From Streptomyces lincolnensis (GTDB lineage Bacteria; Actinomycetota; Actinomycetes; Streptomycetales; Streptomycetaceae): DNA of 64,000 nt. The DNA is taken from positions 8,680,001 through 8,744,000 of the forward strand of contig NZ_CP016438.1 in the NCBI RefSeq assembly GCF_001685355.1. The letters run 5' to 3'. Positions 16,389 to 29,102 of this stretch are shown here, piece after piece. The first letter of the stretch is position 1, and each line of letters opens with the position of its first letter. Made by a program: the position numbers and the translations under genes. The notes beneath the pieces are model-generated. The model saw nothing but the letters and a program-made list of their open reading frames with translations, did not search any database and had not been told where the DNA came from.

Positions 16389-16871
16389 TCAGCTGTCCTT
16401 GGGCCAGTTCTCCGCGTCGAACATCCAGCGCTGCTTCTCCAGCTCCGCGGTGATGGTGATCAGGAGGTCCTGGGTGACCGGATCGGCCTCGTCGGTCGCC
16501 GTGATGCGCTCGCGCAGCCGTCCGATGGCGGCCTCCAGCGACTCGACCATCACCCCGACGACCTCGGTGTCGCGGACCCAGCCCTCCTTCGGGCCGGGCA
16601 GGGTGAACGCCGACGCGATGGTCTCCGGCCGGCCGTCGGGCGGCAGGCCGAGCGCGGCGGACCGCTCCGCGACCGTGTCGGAGAACTCGCGCGCGGCCGT
16701 CACGACCTCGTCGAGTTGGAGATGGATCGACCGGAAGCGCGGCCCCACCAGGTTCCAGTGGGCCTGCTTCCCGATCAGCGACAGCCCGAGAAGATCGACC
16801 AGAGTGCTCTGCAGTGCGTCCCCTGTGACCTGACGGGCAGATTCGGGAATCGTGCTCTTCACGACAGTCAT
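16389..16871 (-). CDS. dps: Dps-family ferritin-like DNA protection protein
   Basis: This 160-aa protein has the Dps helix B signature GKQAHWNLVGPRFRSIHLQL with the ferroxidase His and, further on, DEVV supplying acidic ligands. Dps dodecamers oxidise and store iron and coat DNA under oxidative or osmotic stress. The C-terminal tail is short and not lysine-rich. Length fits the family (about 160-180 aa). It heads the dps-DUF3140-HhH-GPD operon and is divergent from the thiolase gene. Confidence 0.92.
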   Translation of the reverse strand: MTVVKSTIPESARQVTGDALQSTLVDLLGLSLIGKQAHWNLVGPRFRSIHLQLDEVVTAAREFSDTVAERSAALGLPPDGRPETIASAFTLPGPKEGWVRDTEVVGVMVESLEAAIGRLRERITATDEADPVTQDLLITITAELEKQRWMFDAENWPKDS

Positions 16872-16948
16872 GCGGTGCTCCTTCTGCCGGCGTCATCGTG
16901 CACGGGGCGCGGGTGCCCCGGGCGAATCGGTGCAAACACGGTGCTCAT

Positions 16949-16968
16949 GAGGGCTCGGCCGAGCCCTC
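16949..16968. repeat. 20-bp perfect palindrome
   Basis: GAGGGCTCGGCCGAGCCCTC is a perfect palindrome between the divergent dps and thiolase genes. No T-run follows on either side, so it is not a clear terminator. It may bind a regulator of dps or form a cruciform; function is unknown. Confidence 0.5.
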
Positions 16969-16987
16969 GGCCCCTCCCGGACTGCGC

Positions 16988-17011
16988 TACAGTCGGAAAC
17001 TAGCGGTGCTA
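16988..17011. promoter_or_regulatory. putative thiolase promoter and TetR-type operator
   Basis: TACAGT at 16988-16993 fits an actinobacterial -10 box. It is followed by the inverted repeat TAGC-GGT-GCTA at 17001-17011, inside AACTAGCGGTGCTAATTA. This form resembles TetR operators often found before acyl-CoA metabolism genes in actinomycetes. A bound repressor would cover the start of transcription. No tetR gene is adjacent. Confidence 0.45.
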
Positions 17012-17043
17012 ATTAAAGTGATGCCGAAGCGAGGAGTTCCGCC

Positions 17044-18231
<1,188 letters not shown>

Positions 18232-18278
18232 GTCACTGGGCTACGGGGTCACTGCGCCCGACGGCCCCGCGGGGTCGC

Positions 18279-18680
18279 TCACGCGACGGCGGTCCCCTCC
18301 AGCTCGACCAACTGGCCGGGGATCGCCAGTCGTGTCACCCCGAGCATCGTGGTGGCCGGTGCCACCCCGGCGGCTCCCAACCGCGACGCCAGCACGCCGT
18401 AGTGCGGGAACAGCAGATCGACGTCGGTGGTGTAGACGTTGAGCCGGACGAGGTTCGCGAGGGACATGCCGGCCCCGCCGAGCACGGCCTCCAGATTGTC
18501 GAGGCTCAGCGCCAACTGAGCGGCCATGTCACCGTCGTGCCGGGGCTTGCCGTCGCCGTCCGTCGCGGTCTGCCCGGAGCAGTACAGGGTGCGGGTGTGC
18601 CCGGAGACGACCTCCCCCTGGTTGAACCCCAACTCCGTCGACCACGCCACCGGGTTGACCGCCGTTCGTTCCACTGCCAC
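18279..18680 (-). CDS. RidA/YjgF family protein
   Basis: This 133-aa protein has the RidA core: NQGEVVSGHTRTLYCSGQTA, LDNLEAVLGGAGMSLANLV and LNVYTTDVD, ending VELEGTAVA. RidA proteins hydrolyse reactive enamine/imine intermediates, but the conserved Arg of archetypal RidA is not present in the usual context, so this may be one of the Rid subfamilies without that activity. GTG at 18680 is preferred because GGAG lies 5 nt upstream; GTG at 18695 is possible. It is divergent from the WYL regulator, 90 bp away. Confidence 0.88.
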   Translation of the reverse strand: MAVERTAVNPVAWSTELGFNQGEVVSGHTRTLYCSGQTATDGDGKPRHDGDMAAQLALSLDNLEAVLGGAGMSLANLVRLNVYTTDVDLLFPHYGVLASRLGAAGVAPATTMLGVTRLAIPGQLVELEGTAVA

Positions 18681-18770
18681 ATCAGCTCCGTTCACATCTC
18701 GCTGTCAGTGAGCGGGAGCCTGCCAACAAATCACGACACCCTTCGTCATGTATTCGCATAGGGTTTTCGC

Positions 18771-19751
18771 ATGCGCGCCGATCGGCTGGTCTCGCTCGTG
18801 CTGCTGCTGCGTCAGCGGGGTCGGCTGACCGCGGACACGCTGGCCCGTGAGCTGGAGGTGTCCACCCGTACCGTGCTGCGCGACATCGAGGCGCTGTCCG
18901 CGGCGGGCGTTCCGGTCTACGCCGAACGCGGCCGGCACGGCGGGTTCGCGTTGCTGCCCGGCTTCCGCACCGAGCTCACCGGGCTGAACCACGAGGAGGC
19001 CCTCGCCCTGCTGACCGCCGGATCGGGGCGCGGCGAGCAGGCGTTCGGCCTCGGCTCGGCGCTTGCCTCGGCCATGCGCAAGGTGGTCGACGCGCTGCCC
19101 GAGGGCCATCGGGACACGGCGAGCGACGCGGCCCGGCGACTCCTCGTCGAGCCGGAGACCGATCTGCTCTCCCGCCGGCCGGTCACCGAGGAGGTGCCCG
19201 ACACGACGATGATCGTGATCCGGCGCGCGGTGCTCGCCGGACACCGGCTGCGCCTCCACTACGAGGCCACGGGCCAGACACCGCAGTGGCGCACGGTGGA
19301 CCCGATCGGCCTGGTCACGGTGCGCGACCGGGGCTACCTGCTGGCCACGAGATCCGGTGCGGACCGCACCTACCGGCTGTCGCGGGTGCAGGCCGCCGAG
19401 GAACTCCCCGAACCGGCACAGCGACCGGACCGGGTCGATCTGGACCGGGCCTGGCGAGAACGCTGCGCGCGGTTCCTGGCCGGCGGCCATATCGCCGTAC
19501 AGGTACGGGTGAGACCGGAGCGGCGGGAGGACCTGTTGAACTCCGCGGTGGCCGTCCGCGCGGCGGAACCCGACGCGGACGGCTGGCTGCGGCTGGAGGC
19601 GACGTTCCAGGATCTGCGCCACGCGGAATGGGCCATGTGGCAGCTCGGCACGGACGCGGAGGCCCTGACCCCGGAGTCGTTGCGCAGCCGCCTGCGCGAC
19701 CGTGCCGCCGCGATGGCCGGCCTCTATGGAGCCTCGTCCGAAGAGGTTTGA
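18771..19751 (+). CDS. YafY-type HTH-WYL regulator
   Basis: This 326-aa protein has an N-terminal HTH_11 domain (LTADTLARELEVSTRTVLRDI), a WYL domain (WRTVDPIGLVTVRDRGYLLA and TYRLSRV) and a C-terminal WCX region. Many actinobacterial regulators of this kind bind a ligand or nucleic acid through WYL and control the neighbouring gene. It is divergent from the RidA-family gene, its most likely target. The start codon has no clear Shine-Dalgarno site, so the transcript may be leaderless. Confidence 0.92.
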   Translation: MRADRLVSLVLLLRQRGRLTADTLARELEVSTRTVLRDIEALSAAGVPVYAERGRHGGFALLPGFRTELTGLNHEEALALLTAGSGRGEQAFGLGSALASAMRKVVDALPEGHRDTASDAARRLLVEPETDLLSRRPVTEEVPDTTMIVIRRAVLAGHRLRLHYEATGQTPQWRTVDPIGLVTVRDRGYLLATRSGADRTYRLSRVQAAEELPEPAQRPDRVDLDRAWRERCARFLAGGHIAVQVRVRPERREDLLNSAVAVRAAEPDADGWLRLEATFQDLRHAEWAMWQLGTDAEALTPESLRSRLRDRAAAMAGLYGASSEEV

Positions 19752-19824
19752 GCAGGCGGTACAGGCCCAAGAGGCGAGACGGCACTTACCCCACAGGTTA
19801 CTTGCACATAGCATCGGTGTTCGC

Positions 19825-20598
19825 ATGAACACGATGACCCTGTGGCACATCACCGGCTGGGAGTTCGCCGCCCTCGCCCTCGCCGCCCTGCTCGTCGGCT
19901 TCTCGAAGACCGCCGTGAGCGGGGCCAACACGGTGAGCCTGGCGATCTTCGCCGCCGTCCTGCCCGCCCGCGCCTCCACCGGCGTCCTACTGCCGGTGCT
20001 GATCGCCGGGGACGTGCTCGCCGTGCTCACCTACCGGCGGCACGCGCACTGGCCCACGTTGTGGCGGCTGTTCCCGGCGGTCGCGGTGGGCGTGCTCGCC
20101 GGGACGCTGTTCCTGGTGTGGGCGGACGACGAGATCGTACGGACGTCCATCGGGGCCATCCTGCTGCTGATGGCCGGAGTGACGGTGTGGCGCCGTCGCA
20201 CGGCCGAGGCGGAGGAGGAGCCGGACTCGGTCGTCACCCGGGCGGGCCGCGTCAAGGCCCGCTCCTACGGCGTCCTCGGCGGCTTCACCACCATGGTCGC
20301 CAACGCGGGCGGCCCGGTGATGTCGATGTATCTCCTCTCCGCGGGCTTCCGCAAACTCGGCTTCCTGGGCACCTCCGCCTTCTTCTTCCTGATCGTCAAC
20401 GTCTCCAAGGTGCCCTTCAGCGTCGGCCTCGGCCTGATCGACGGCCGCTCCCTGCTCCTCGACGCCGCCCTCGTGGCGTTCGTCGTGCCCGGCGCGCTCC
20501 TCGGCAAATGGGCCGTGAACCGGATCAACCAGAAACTCTTCGAGCAACTGGTGATCGCGGCGACGATCATCGGCGGCCTGCAACTGCTCCTGCGGTAG
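19825..20598 (+). CDS. TauE/SafE-family membrane permease
   Basis: This 257-aa protein has eight or so hydrophobic segments and the duplicated TauE/SafE motif: GFSKTAVSGANTVSL near residue 26 and GGFTTMVANAGGPVMSMYLL in the second half. The family exports sulfite, sulfonates or other organic anions. The ATG at 19825 is used; a second ATG lies at 19834. Upstream sequence lacks a strong ribosome site. It starts 73 bp after the WYL regulator on the same strand. Confidence 0.9.
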   Translation: MNTMTLWHITGWEFAALALAALLVGFSKTAVSGANTVSLAIFAAVLPARASTGVLLPVLIAGDVLAVLTYRRHAHWPTLWRLFPAVAVGVLAGTLFLVWADDEIVRTSIGAILLLMAGVTVWRRRTAEAEEEPDSVVTRAGRVKARSYGVLGGFTTMVANAGGPVMSMYLLSAGFRKLGFLGTSAFFFLIVNVSKVPFSVGLGLIDGRSLLLDAALVAFVVPGALLGKWAVNRINQKLFEQLVIAATIIGGLQLLLR

Positions 20599-20620
20599 GC
20601 GCGGTCCCGGCCCGGGCGGT

Positions 20621-21415
20621 TTATCGGGACAGGCCCAGCAGCGCCGGAAGATCCGCGAAGGAATCGATCACGTGGTCGGGCGTGCCGCTCGCCGCGTGAT
20701 GGGTCTCGGGCAGGTACTTGCCCGTCCTCACCAGCACCCCGGTGACCCCGGCCCGCTGTGCCGCGAGGACGTCGGACTCGATGTCGTCCCCCACCATCAC
20801 CGCCTCGTCCGCGCCGGCCCCCACCCGTGCCAGCGCCGCCTCGAAGAACGCCGGCGACGGCTTGCCGGTGACCTCGGCCTCCACCCGCGCGGCCTGCTCC
20901 AGGCCGGCCAGGAAGGCACCGGAGTCGAGCCGCAGCCCCTCGGCGGTACGCCAATACAGGTTGCGGTGCATCGCCACCAGCCGGGCCCCGCGCTGGAGAT
21001 GGCCGAAGGCCCCGTCCAGCGCCGCGTAGTCGAACTCGGGTCCGGCCCCGCCGACGACCACGACGTCCGCGGCCGTCCGCGTGTCCCGCGGATCCAGCAG
21101 CCGGACCTCGCCGAGATCCTCCCGGACGTCCCCGCTGTTCAGCACGGCACACCGGGCGCCCGGCCAGTGCTCGGCGAGATACGCGGCGGTGGCGGCGGGC
21201 GCGGTCAGGATGTCTTGAGCCGTCACGGGGAACCCGGCGTCCTCCAGCGTCGCCGCGATCGACGCCCGCGTCCGGGACGTCGTGTTGGTGACCAGCACCA
21301 CCGCCAGCCCGGCCGCACGGATCTCCCGCAGCGCCTCGACCGCCCCGGGCAACGGCTCCCACGAGACGGTGAGCACCCCGTCGATGTCGATCAGGACAGC
21401 ACGCACGGACTCCAT
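20621..21415 (-). CDS. HAD-superfamily phosphatase (NagD/LHPP-like)
   Basis: This 264-aa protein has motif I VLIDIDGVLTVS (DxDG with the nucleophile Asp), motif II VLVTNTTSRT, the Lys of TGKPSPAFF and motif IV VMVGDDIESDV. The C2-type cap and length fit the NagD/PGP/LHPP branch, whose members dephosphorylate small phosphometabolites. It converges on the TauE-type gene with 22 bp between stops, and is divergent from cobK. Confidence 0.9.
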   Translation of the reverse strand: MESVRAVLIDIDGVLTVSWEPLPGAVEALREIRAAGLAVVLVTNTTSRTRASIAATLEDAGFPVTAQDILTAPAATAAYLAEHWPGARCAVLNSGDVREDLGEVRLLDPRDTRTAADVVVVGGAGPEFDYAALDGAFGHLQRGARLVAMHRNLYWRTAEGLRLDSGAFLAGLEQAARVEAEVTGKPSPAFFEAALARVGAGADEAVMVGDDIESDVLAAQRAGVTGVLVRTGKYLPETHHAASGTPDHVIDSFADLPALLGLSR

Positions 21416-21507
21416 GCCCGGACGATAGCGGCCGGGCACCCCGCAGGCGCCGTCCGCGGACCGAACCCGGCGTGCCGTCCGGCGCCCGCGGCTCGTACGC
21501 TCACCCC

Positions 21508-22263
21508 ATGCCCCGCTCGACCCCCCACGTGCTGATCCTCGGCGGCACCGCCGAGGCACGCGAACTCGCCGCCCTGCTCACGGCACGCTCCGGCCTCCGC
21601 GTCACCACCTCCCTCGCGGGCCGCGTGTCCCGGCCGGGGACGGTCACCGGAGACGTACGCATCGGCGGATTCGGCGGGGCGGACGGGCTGGCCGACTGGC
21701 TGCGCGACCAGCGCGTGGACGCCCTCGTCGACGCCACGCATCCCTTCGCCGAGTCGATCACCGCCAACGCGGCACGGGCCGCGGCGGCGACCGGGGTGCC
21801 GTCGGTCGTGCTGCGCCGCCCCGGCTGGCGCCCCGAGCCGGGCGACCGCTGGCACCCGGTCGCCTCCCTGGCCGAGGCGGCGGCCCTGCTCCCGACACTC
21901 GGCCGCCGGGTCCTGCTGACCACCGGCCGCCTCGGACTCGCCGCCTTCGCCCACCTGACGGACCTTCACTTCGTGGTCCGGTCCGTGGAGTTGCCCGACC
22001 CTCCGATGCCCCCGCACACCGAAGTGCTCCTGGCCCGCGGCCCGTTCACCGTCGCCGACGAAGCGGCCCTCCTGGGCGCCCACTGCATCGACGTCCTCGT
22101 CACCAAGGACAGCGGCGGAACCGCCACAGCGGCCAAACTCACAGCCGCCCGCCACCTCGCGCTCCCGGTCGTGGTCGTACGACGCCCCGCGCTGCCCCCG
22201 GGCGTCACCGCCGTCCCCGACGTGGCGTCCGTCCGGGAGTGGCTCGCGCTGGATCCGCTGTGA
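21508..22263 (+). CDS. cobK: precorrin-6A reductase (CobK/CbiJ)
   Basis: This 251-aa protein begins with LILGGTAEARELAALL, the signature of CobK/CbiJ, and contains DALVDATHPFAESITANAA and VTKDSGGTATAAKL, all typical of the family. It reduces a double bond of precorrin-6A with NADPH in aerobic cobalamin synthesis. ATG at 21508 is preferred to an earlier start at 21472, which would add 12 weak residues. The other cob gene in the window, cobF, lies 2.2 kb away on the opposite strand. No cobalamin riboswitch was seen upstream. Confidence 0.95.
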   Translation: MPRSTPHVLILGGTAEARELAALLTARSGLRVTTSLAGRVSRPGTVTGDVRIGGFGGADGLADWLRDQRVDALVDATHPFAESITANAARAAAATGVPSVVLRRPGWRPEPGDRWHPVASLAEAAALLPTLGRRVLLTTGRLGLAAFAHLTDLHFVVRSVELPDPPMPPHTEVLLARGPFTVADEAALLGAHCIDVLVTKDSGGTATAAKLTAARHLALPVVVVRRPALPPGVTAVPDVASVREWLALDPL

Positions 22264-22331
22264 CGGAGACCCGGGGCCGGTCCGGAGTGCGGCGCCCGCC
22301 GCCCCACCGCCCCGCCGCGCTGCCCCCGGCC

Positions 22332-25252
<2,921 letters not shown>

Positions 25253-25304
25253 GCCCCGAGTCTGCCCCACGCCACTGACAACCCGAACACCGAGGCCGGA
25301 CGCC

Positions 25305-25368
25305 GTCCCCGGCTCACCCGGCCTCCGGCTCACCCGGCCTCCGGCTCACCCGGCCCGCGGCTCACCCC
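25305..25368. repeat. four tandem copies of a 16-bp unit
   Basis: Four direct copies of a unit like GCCTCCGGCTCACCCG run from 25305 to 25368; the two central copies are identical and the outer two differ at a few bases. They lie in the spacer between cobF and the DUF309 gene and look like a slippage expansion. Confidence 0.85.
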
Positions 25369-25411
25369 GCCCCGGGTCCCCGCAGGCTCACCCCGCCCCC
25401 GGTCCCCGCAA
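25360..25411. repeat. two 26-bp direct repeats covering the DUF309 stop
   Basis: Segments 25360-25385 and 25386-25411 match at 24 of 26 positions. The second copy contains the DUF309 stop codon and its last codons (RLRGPGAG); the first, outside the gene, is offset by 26 bp and so in another frame. It directly abuts the 16-bp repeat array. Confidence 0.85.
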
Positions 25412-25921
25412 CCGCGGCGCCCGCGCCCCCGCGTCGATGCCGCCCCCGGCCCGCTCCACGTCCTCGGCCAGCTCCCGGGCCCACGCGGCCACTGCCGCGA
25501 GGTCCAGCTCGTGCGGCCGCCGCTGCCCGGTCGCCGCCGCCCACTGCGTCACCGCCCCGGCGCCGCGCCGCAGCAGCCGGGCGCCGCCGGTGACGTTGCC
25601 CCGGGCGGCGTGGGTGAGGCCGACGGCGAGCTGGGCGAGGCCGCGCCACAGCTCGCGTTCCTCCTCGGGGCCGGACTTCCAGGCGTCCTCGAAGACCTCG
25701 TGGGCGTGGAACGGTTTCCCCGCGTCCAGCAGCTCCTGTGCCTCGGCCACGCTCTCGCGCGGGGCGCGCACCACGCCCTCGGGCTGCCGGGCGACGCCCT
25801 CCGTGCCGTAGGGGAGCGGCCGCCCGAGTCCGTCCCGGGGCCGGGCATTGCGTGCCCGGCCCTCCTCGTCGCGGTCCCGTGCGTCCACCTGCCGTCCTGA
25901 CGATGTCCTGGTCCTGGCCAT
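25388..25921 (-). CDS. DUF309 domain protein
   Basis: This 177-aa protein has the DUF309 helical core from about residue 60: LLDAGKPFHAHEVFEDAWKS (the FxAHEvWE-like motif), then LWRGLAQLAVGLTHAARGN. The family is small and widespread in actinomycetes; function is not known, though the fold is TPR-like. The first 50 residues are charged and low in complexity. The C-terminus lies in a direct repeat. ATG at 25921 is the only convincing start. Confidence 0.85.
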   Translation of the reverse strand: MARTRTSSGRQVDARDRDEEGRARNARPRDGLGRPLPYGTEGVARQPEGVVRAPRESVAEAQELLDAGKPFHAHEVFEDAWKSGPEEERELWRGLAQLAVGLTHAARGNVTGGARLLRRGAGAVTQWAAATGQRRPHELDLAAVAAWARELAEDVERAGGGIDAGARAPRLRGPGAG

Positions 25922-26044
25922 GAGTCGATTGTCCCGCGTCCCGGTCCCTCGGGCGCAGGTGCCCCGGGCCCGTCTTCGGCAGGGCCTCCGACGTGGGGTA
26001 AAGTGCTGTTCGCGCGGTCCCGCGGTTCACCGTGGGAAACGCAC

Positions 26045-26118
<74 letters not shown>

Positions 26119-26121
26119 CGG

Positions 26122-26167
26122 TGCGAAGGGTCTTCGCGGGCGAGAGCCTGTGGGGGCCCTTTTCGCA
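26122..26167 (+). terminator. possible terminator after tRNA-Pro
   Basis: TGCGAAGGG at 26122-26130 can pair with CCC and TTCGCA at 26157-26167 with a 2-nt bulge. The long loop and lack of a T-tract make it weak, but its place directly behind the tRNA suggests 3' end formation. Confidence 0.35.
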
Positions 26168-26208
26168 TGGTCACCGGACCGAAGCGGATCGTCCGCCCGA
26201 AGCGCGGG

Positions 26209-26238
26209 GGTGGCCCTCCCGTGGAGGCGAGGGCCACC
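26209..26238 (-). terminator. hairpin downstream of the NmrA-like gene
   Basis: GGTGGCCCTC at 26209-26218 and GAGGGCCACC at 26229-26238 form a perfect 10-bp stem with a 10-nt loop, 14 bp past the stop of the minus-strand gene. There is no T-tract, as is common for Streptomyces terminators. Confidence 0.6.
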
Positions 26239-26251
26239 CGACAAACGGGCG

Positions 26252-26998
26252 CTACTTCTGCTGCGCGAGCCAGTCGCCGAACCTGGTCCCGGCGATCTGC
26301 GCGCCCGGCCCCGGCAGGAGCGTGGTCTCCTGCAACTCGGCGCCCCAGTAGGTCGCGTTCGGGTCCGTGACGATCTTGCGGGGGTCGTTCTTGGCGGCGA
26401 GCCCCATGCGGATGAACTCCTCCAGCTCGAACGCCTCGGGACCCGCGACCTCCACCACGCCGCCCACCGGCGAACCGACCGAGGCGCGGCCGACCGCCGC
26501 GGCCACGTCGTCGGAGACGATGGGCTGGATCCTGCCGGCGGGAAGGCGGACGGTGTCGCCCTCGGTGACCCCGTCGGCGAGGCCCTTCGCGAACTCGAAG
26601 AACTGGGTCGCGTGCACGATGGTCCAGGGCATGCCGGACGCCTTGATCAGCTCTTCCTGGGCCAGCTTGGCGCGGAAGTAGCCGCTGCCCTGGAGACGAG
26701 CGGTGCCGACCACGGACAGCGCCACGTGATGCCGTACGCCGGCTTCCGCCTCCGCCTCCAGCAGGTTGGCCGTGGAGGTGCGGAAGAACTCCATGACGGC
26801 CTCGTCCTCGAACGAGGGGGAGTTGGACACGTCGACCACGACCGACGCGCCCTTGAGGACGTCGGCCAGCCCCTCGCCCGTCAGCGTGTCGACGCCGGTG
26901 CCGGGCGCGGCCGCGACCGCCTCGTGGCCGTGCTCGCCGAGCCTGGCGACCACCTTCGAGCCGATGAGCCCGGTGCCACCGATCACTACGATCTTCAT
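26252..26998 (-). CDS. NmrA-like NAD(P)-binding protein
   Basis: This 248-aa atypical SDR has the Rossmann motif VIGGTGLIGSKV at the N-terminus, then VVVDVSNSPSFEDEAV and a GYFRAKLAQEELIKASGMPWTIVHATQFFEF segment, seen here as YFRAKLAQEELI and MPWTIVHATQFFEF. Proteins of this group bind NAD(P) and act as redox sensors or reductases. The start ATG at 26998 follows AAAGGA. It stands alone between tRNA-Pro and a divergent ABC transporter gene. The substrate is unknown. Confidence 0.9.
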   Translation of the reverse strand: MKIVVIGGTGLIGSKVVARLGEHGHEAVAAAPGTGVDTLTGEGLADVLKGASVVVDVSNSPSFEDEAVMEFFRTSTANLLEAEAEAGVRHHVALSVVGTARLQGSGYFRAKLAQEELIKASGMPWTIVHATQFFEFAKGLADGVTEGDTVRLPAGRIQPIVSDDVAAAVGRASVGSPVGGVVEVAGPEAFELEEFIRMGLAAKNDPRKIVTDPNATYWGAELQETTLLPGPGAQIAGTRFGDWLAQQK

Positions 26999-27249
26999 GT
27001 CGGAATTCCTTTCGGGTTCTCCTGGTGCCTGTACCGGAAGAGACAGGGCAGCGGCTCTCCTTGTGACAGTGCTCGTCGGCTCGCCCTCTGTCGACATCTC
27101 GGGTCCGACCCCTTGCGCATGGCTGAGAAAAATGCATGGACGCCGCCCACGCCGTCGCGGGACACTCCGTTCCTGATCCGCTCGTACCCGCAGAGTGACG
27201 GAATCGACACTCTGCGTGTGTGAGTGCCGTACGAGACCACAGGATGGGG

Positions 27250-29064
27250 ATGGACGCGCCTATCGCGCGCGAGGTTCCGCCGGGCAAAGGCCCCGTGATC
27301 CTCGCGCTTCGCTATTACGGACGGGAACTCGCCCGGCTCCGGTGGCTGACGCTGCCCGGGATGCTGCTGCCCGCGCTGGGAAACATCGGTCTCTACTACA
27401 TCGCACCCCTGGTCGTCGCGAAGCTCGTCGGCCACATCGCGGGCGACACCGACACCACCGTCGGCGCGGCCCTGCCCTACCTCGTCGCCTTCGCCGGCGT
27501 GATGCTGCTCGCGGAGGCACTGTGGCGGGTCGGCCTGCACTGTCTGAACCGCCTCGACGCCCGAGGAATCGAGAACCTGTACGTCATCGGCATGGACGAA
27601 CTGTTCGCCAAGGACGCCGCGTTCTTCCACGACAACTTCGCCGGCTCGCTGACCAAGCGGGTCCTGAGCTTCGCCTCCCGCTTCGAGCAGTTCGTCGACA
27701 CGATGACCTTCAACGTCGTGGCCAACTTCGTGCCGCTGCTGTTCGGCGCGGTGGTCCTGTGGCGCTACGAGCCGCTGCTCGTGGTCGGGCTTCTGGTGAT
27801 GATCGCCGTGACGGCGCTGTGCGTGGCGCCTCTCATCCGTCGCCGCCAGCGGCTCGTCCGCCGGCGCGAGGAGGCGATCGCCCGGGTGTCGGGTCATGTC
27901 GCCGACAGCCTGATGAACATGGACACGGTCCGGGCCTTCGCCGCCGAGGACCGCGAGGCCGCCGAGCACCGCAGCCGGGTCGCGGAGTCCCGACGCCTCT
28001 CGCTCAGGTCGTGGGACTACGGCAATCTGCGCATCGACACCCTGGTCGCGCCGCTGTCCGTGCTGACCAACGTGCTGGGCCTGCTGCTCGCGGTCACGCT
28101 CGGCGGGGGCGGGCAGGGCGTGGAGGCGGTGGTGGTCGCCTTCACGTACTACACCAACGCGACGCGGATCATGTTCGAGTTCAACCAGATCTACCGTCGG
28201 CTGGAGAGCGCGATGACGGAGTCCGCGCAGTTCACCGAACTGCTGCTGACCCCGCCCACCGTGCTCGACCCGGTGACGCCGGAGCCGCTGGCGCCGCGGG
28301 CCGCCGACGTCCGCTTCGACGGGGTGACGTTCGCGCACGCGGGCGCGGACCGGCTCTTCGACGACCTCGACCTGACCGTGCCCAGCGGGGCGAAGGTGGG
28401 TCTCGTCGGCCGGTCCGGGGGAGGCAAGACCACGCTCTCCCGGCTGCTGCTGCGGATGACGGACATCGACGGCGGCCGGATCCTGATCGGGGGCCAGGAC
28501 ATCAGCAGGCTGCGCCAGGCGGACCTGCGCAGTCTGATCGCGTACGTGCCGCAGGACCCGGCGATGTTCCACCGCACCCTGCGCGAGAACATCGCCTTCG
28601 CCCGGCCGGACGCCACCGAGGCCGAGATCCGCCGTGCCGCCGAGGCCGCCCATGTCACGGAGTTCGCCGACGCGTTGCCCGACGGCTTCGACACCATGGT
28701 GGGCGAGCGGGGCATCAAGCTGTCCGGCGGCCAGCGCCAGCGGGTCGCGCTCGCCCGGGCGATCCTGCGGGACGCGCCGATCCTGCTGCTCGACGAGGCG
28801 ACCAGCGCACTGGACTCCGAGAGCGAGCTCCTCGTCCAGGAGGCGCTGTGGCGGCTCATGGAGCGGCGGACCGCGCTCGTGGTGGCGCACCGGCTGAGCA
28901 CGGTCGCGGGCATGGACCGGCTCGTCGTCCTCGACCGCGGCCGGATCGTCGAGCAGGGCACGCACCAGGAACTGCTCGCCTCGGACGGCGCCTACGCCAA
29001 GCTGTGGCAGCACCAGTCCGGCGGCTTCCTCGACGACACCTCCGAGCAGGCCGACCTGGTGTGA
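27250..29064 (+). CDS. ABC half-transporter (fused membrane and ATPase domains)
   Basis: This 604-aa protein has six membrane helices (about residues 15-310) and a C-terminal ATPase: Walker A GRSGGGKTT, Q-loop YVPQDPAMFHRTLRENIAFA, signature LSGGQRQRVALARAIL, Walker B ILLLDEATSALDSES and the VVAHRLSTV switch. It would act as a homodimer exporter, or pair with another half. ATG at 27250 has AGGA 5 nt upstream; GTG at 27220 and ATG at 27244 are alternatives. It stands alone. Export of the product of the nearby PKS/halogenase pair is possible but unsupported by gene order. Confidence 0.92.
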   Translation: MDAPIAREVPPGKGPVILALRYYGRELARLRWLTLPGMLLPALGNIGLYYIAPLVVAKLVGHIAGDTDTTVGAALPYLVAFAGVMLLAEALWRVGLHCLNRLDARGIENLYVIGMDELFAKDAAFFHDNFAGSLTKRVLSFASRFEQFVDTMTFNVVANFVPLLFGAVVLWRYEPLLVVGLLVMIAVTALCVAPLIRRRQRLVRRREEAIARVSGHVADSLMNMDTVRAFAAEDREAAEHRSRVAESRRLSLRSWDYGNLRIDTLVAPLSVLTNVLGLLLAVTLGGGGQGVEAVVVAFTYYTNATRIMFEFNQIYRRLESAMTESAQFTELLLTPPTVLDPVTPEPLAPRAADVRFDGVTFAHAGADRLFDDLDLTVPSGAKVGLVGRSGGGKTTLSRLLLRMTDIDGGRILIGGQDISRLRQADLRSLIAYVPQDPAMFHRTLRENIAFARPDATEAEIRRAAEAAHVTEFADALPDGFDTMVGERGIKLSGGQRQRVALARAILRDAPILLLDEATSALDSESELLVQEALWRLMERRTALVVAHRLSTVAGMDRLVVLDRGRIVEQGTHQELLASDGAYAKLWQHQSGGFLDDTSEQADLV

Positions 29065-29102
29065 AGTAGTGAAGTAGTGCCCGGCGGGACCGCGGCGGAC
29101 GG

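Noticed and set aside
16949..16968. Palindrome as a bidirectional terminator
   Set aside because: It lies between divergent genes, where no transcript should end, and has no T-tract on either side.
21416..21507. Cobalamin riboswitch before cobK
   Set aside because: The spacer is only about 90 bp and lacks the conserved B12-box sequence and a long structured leader.
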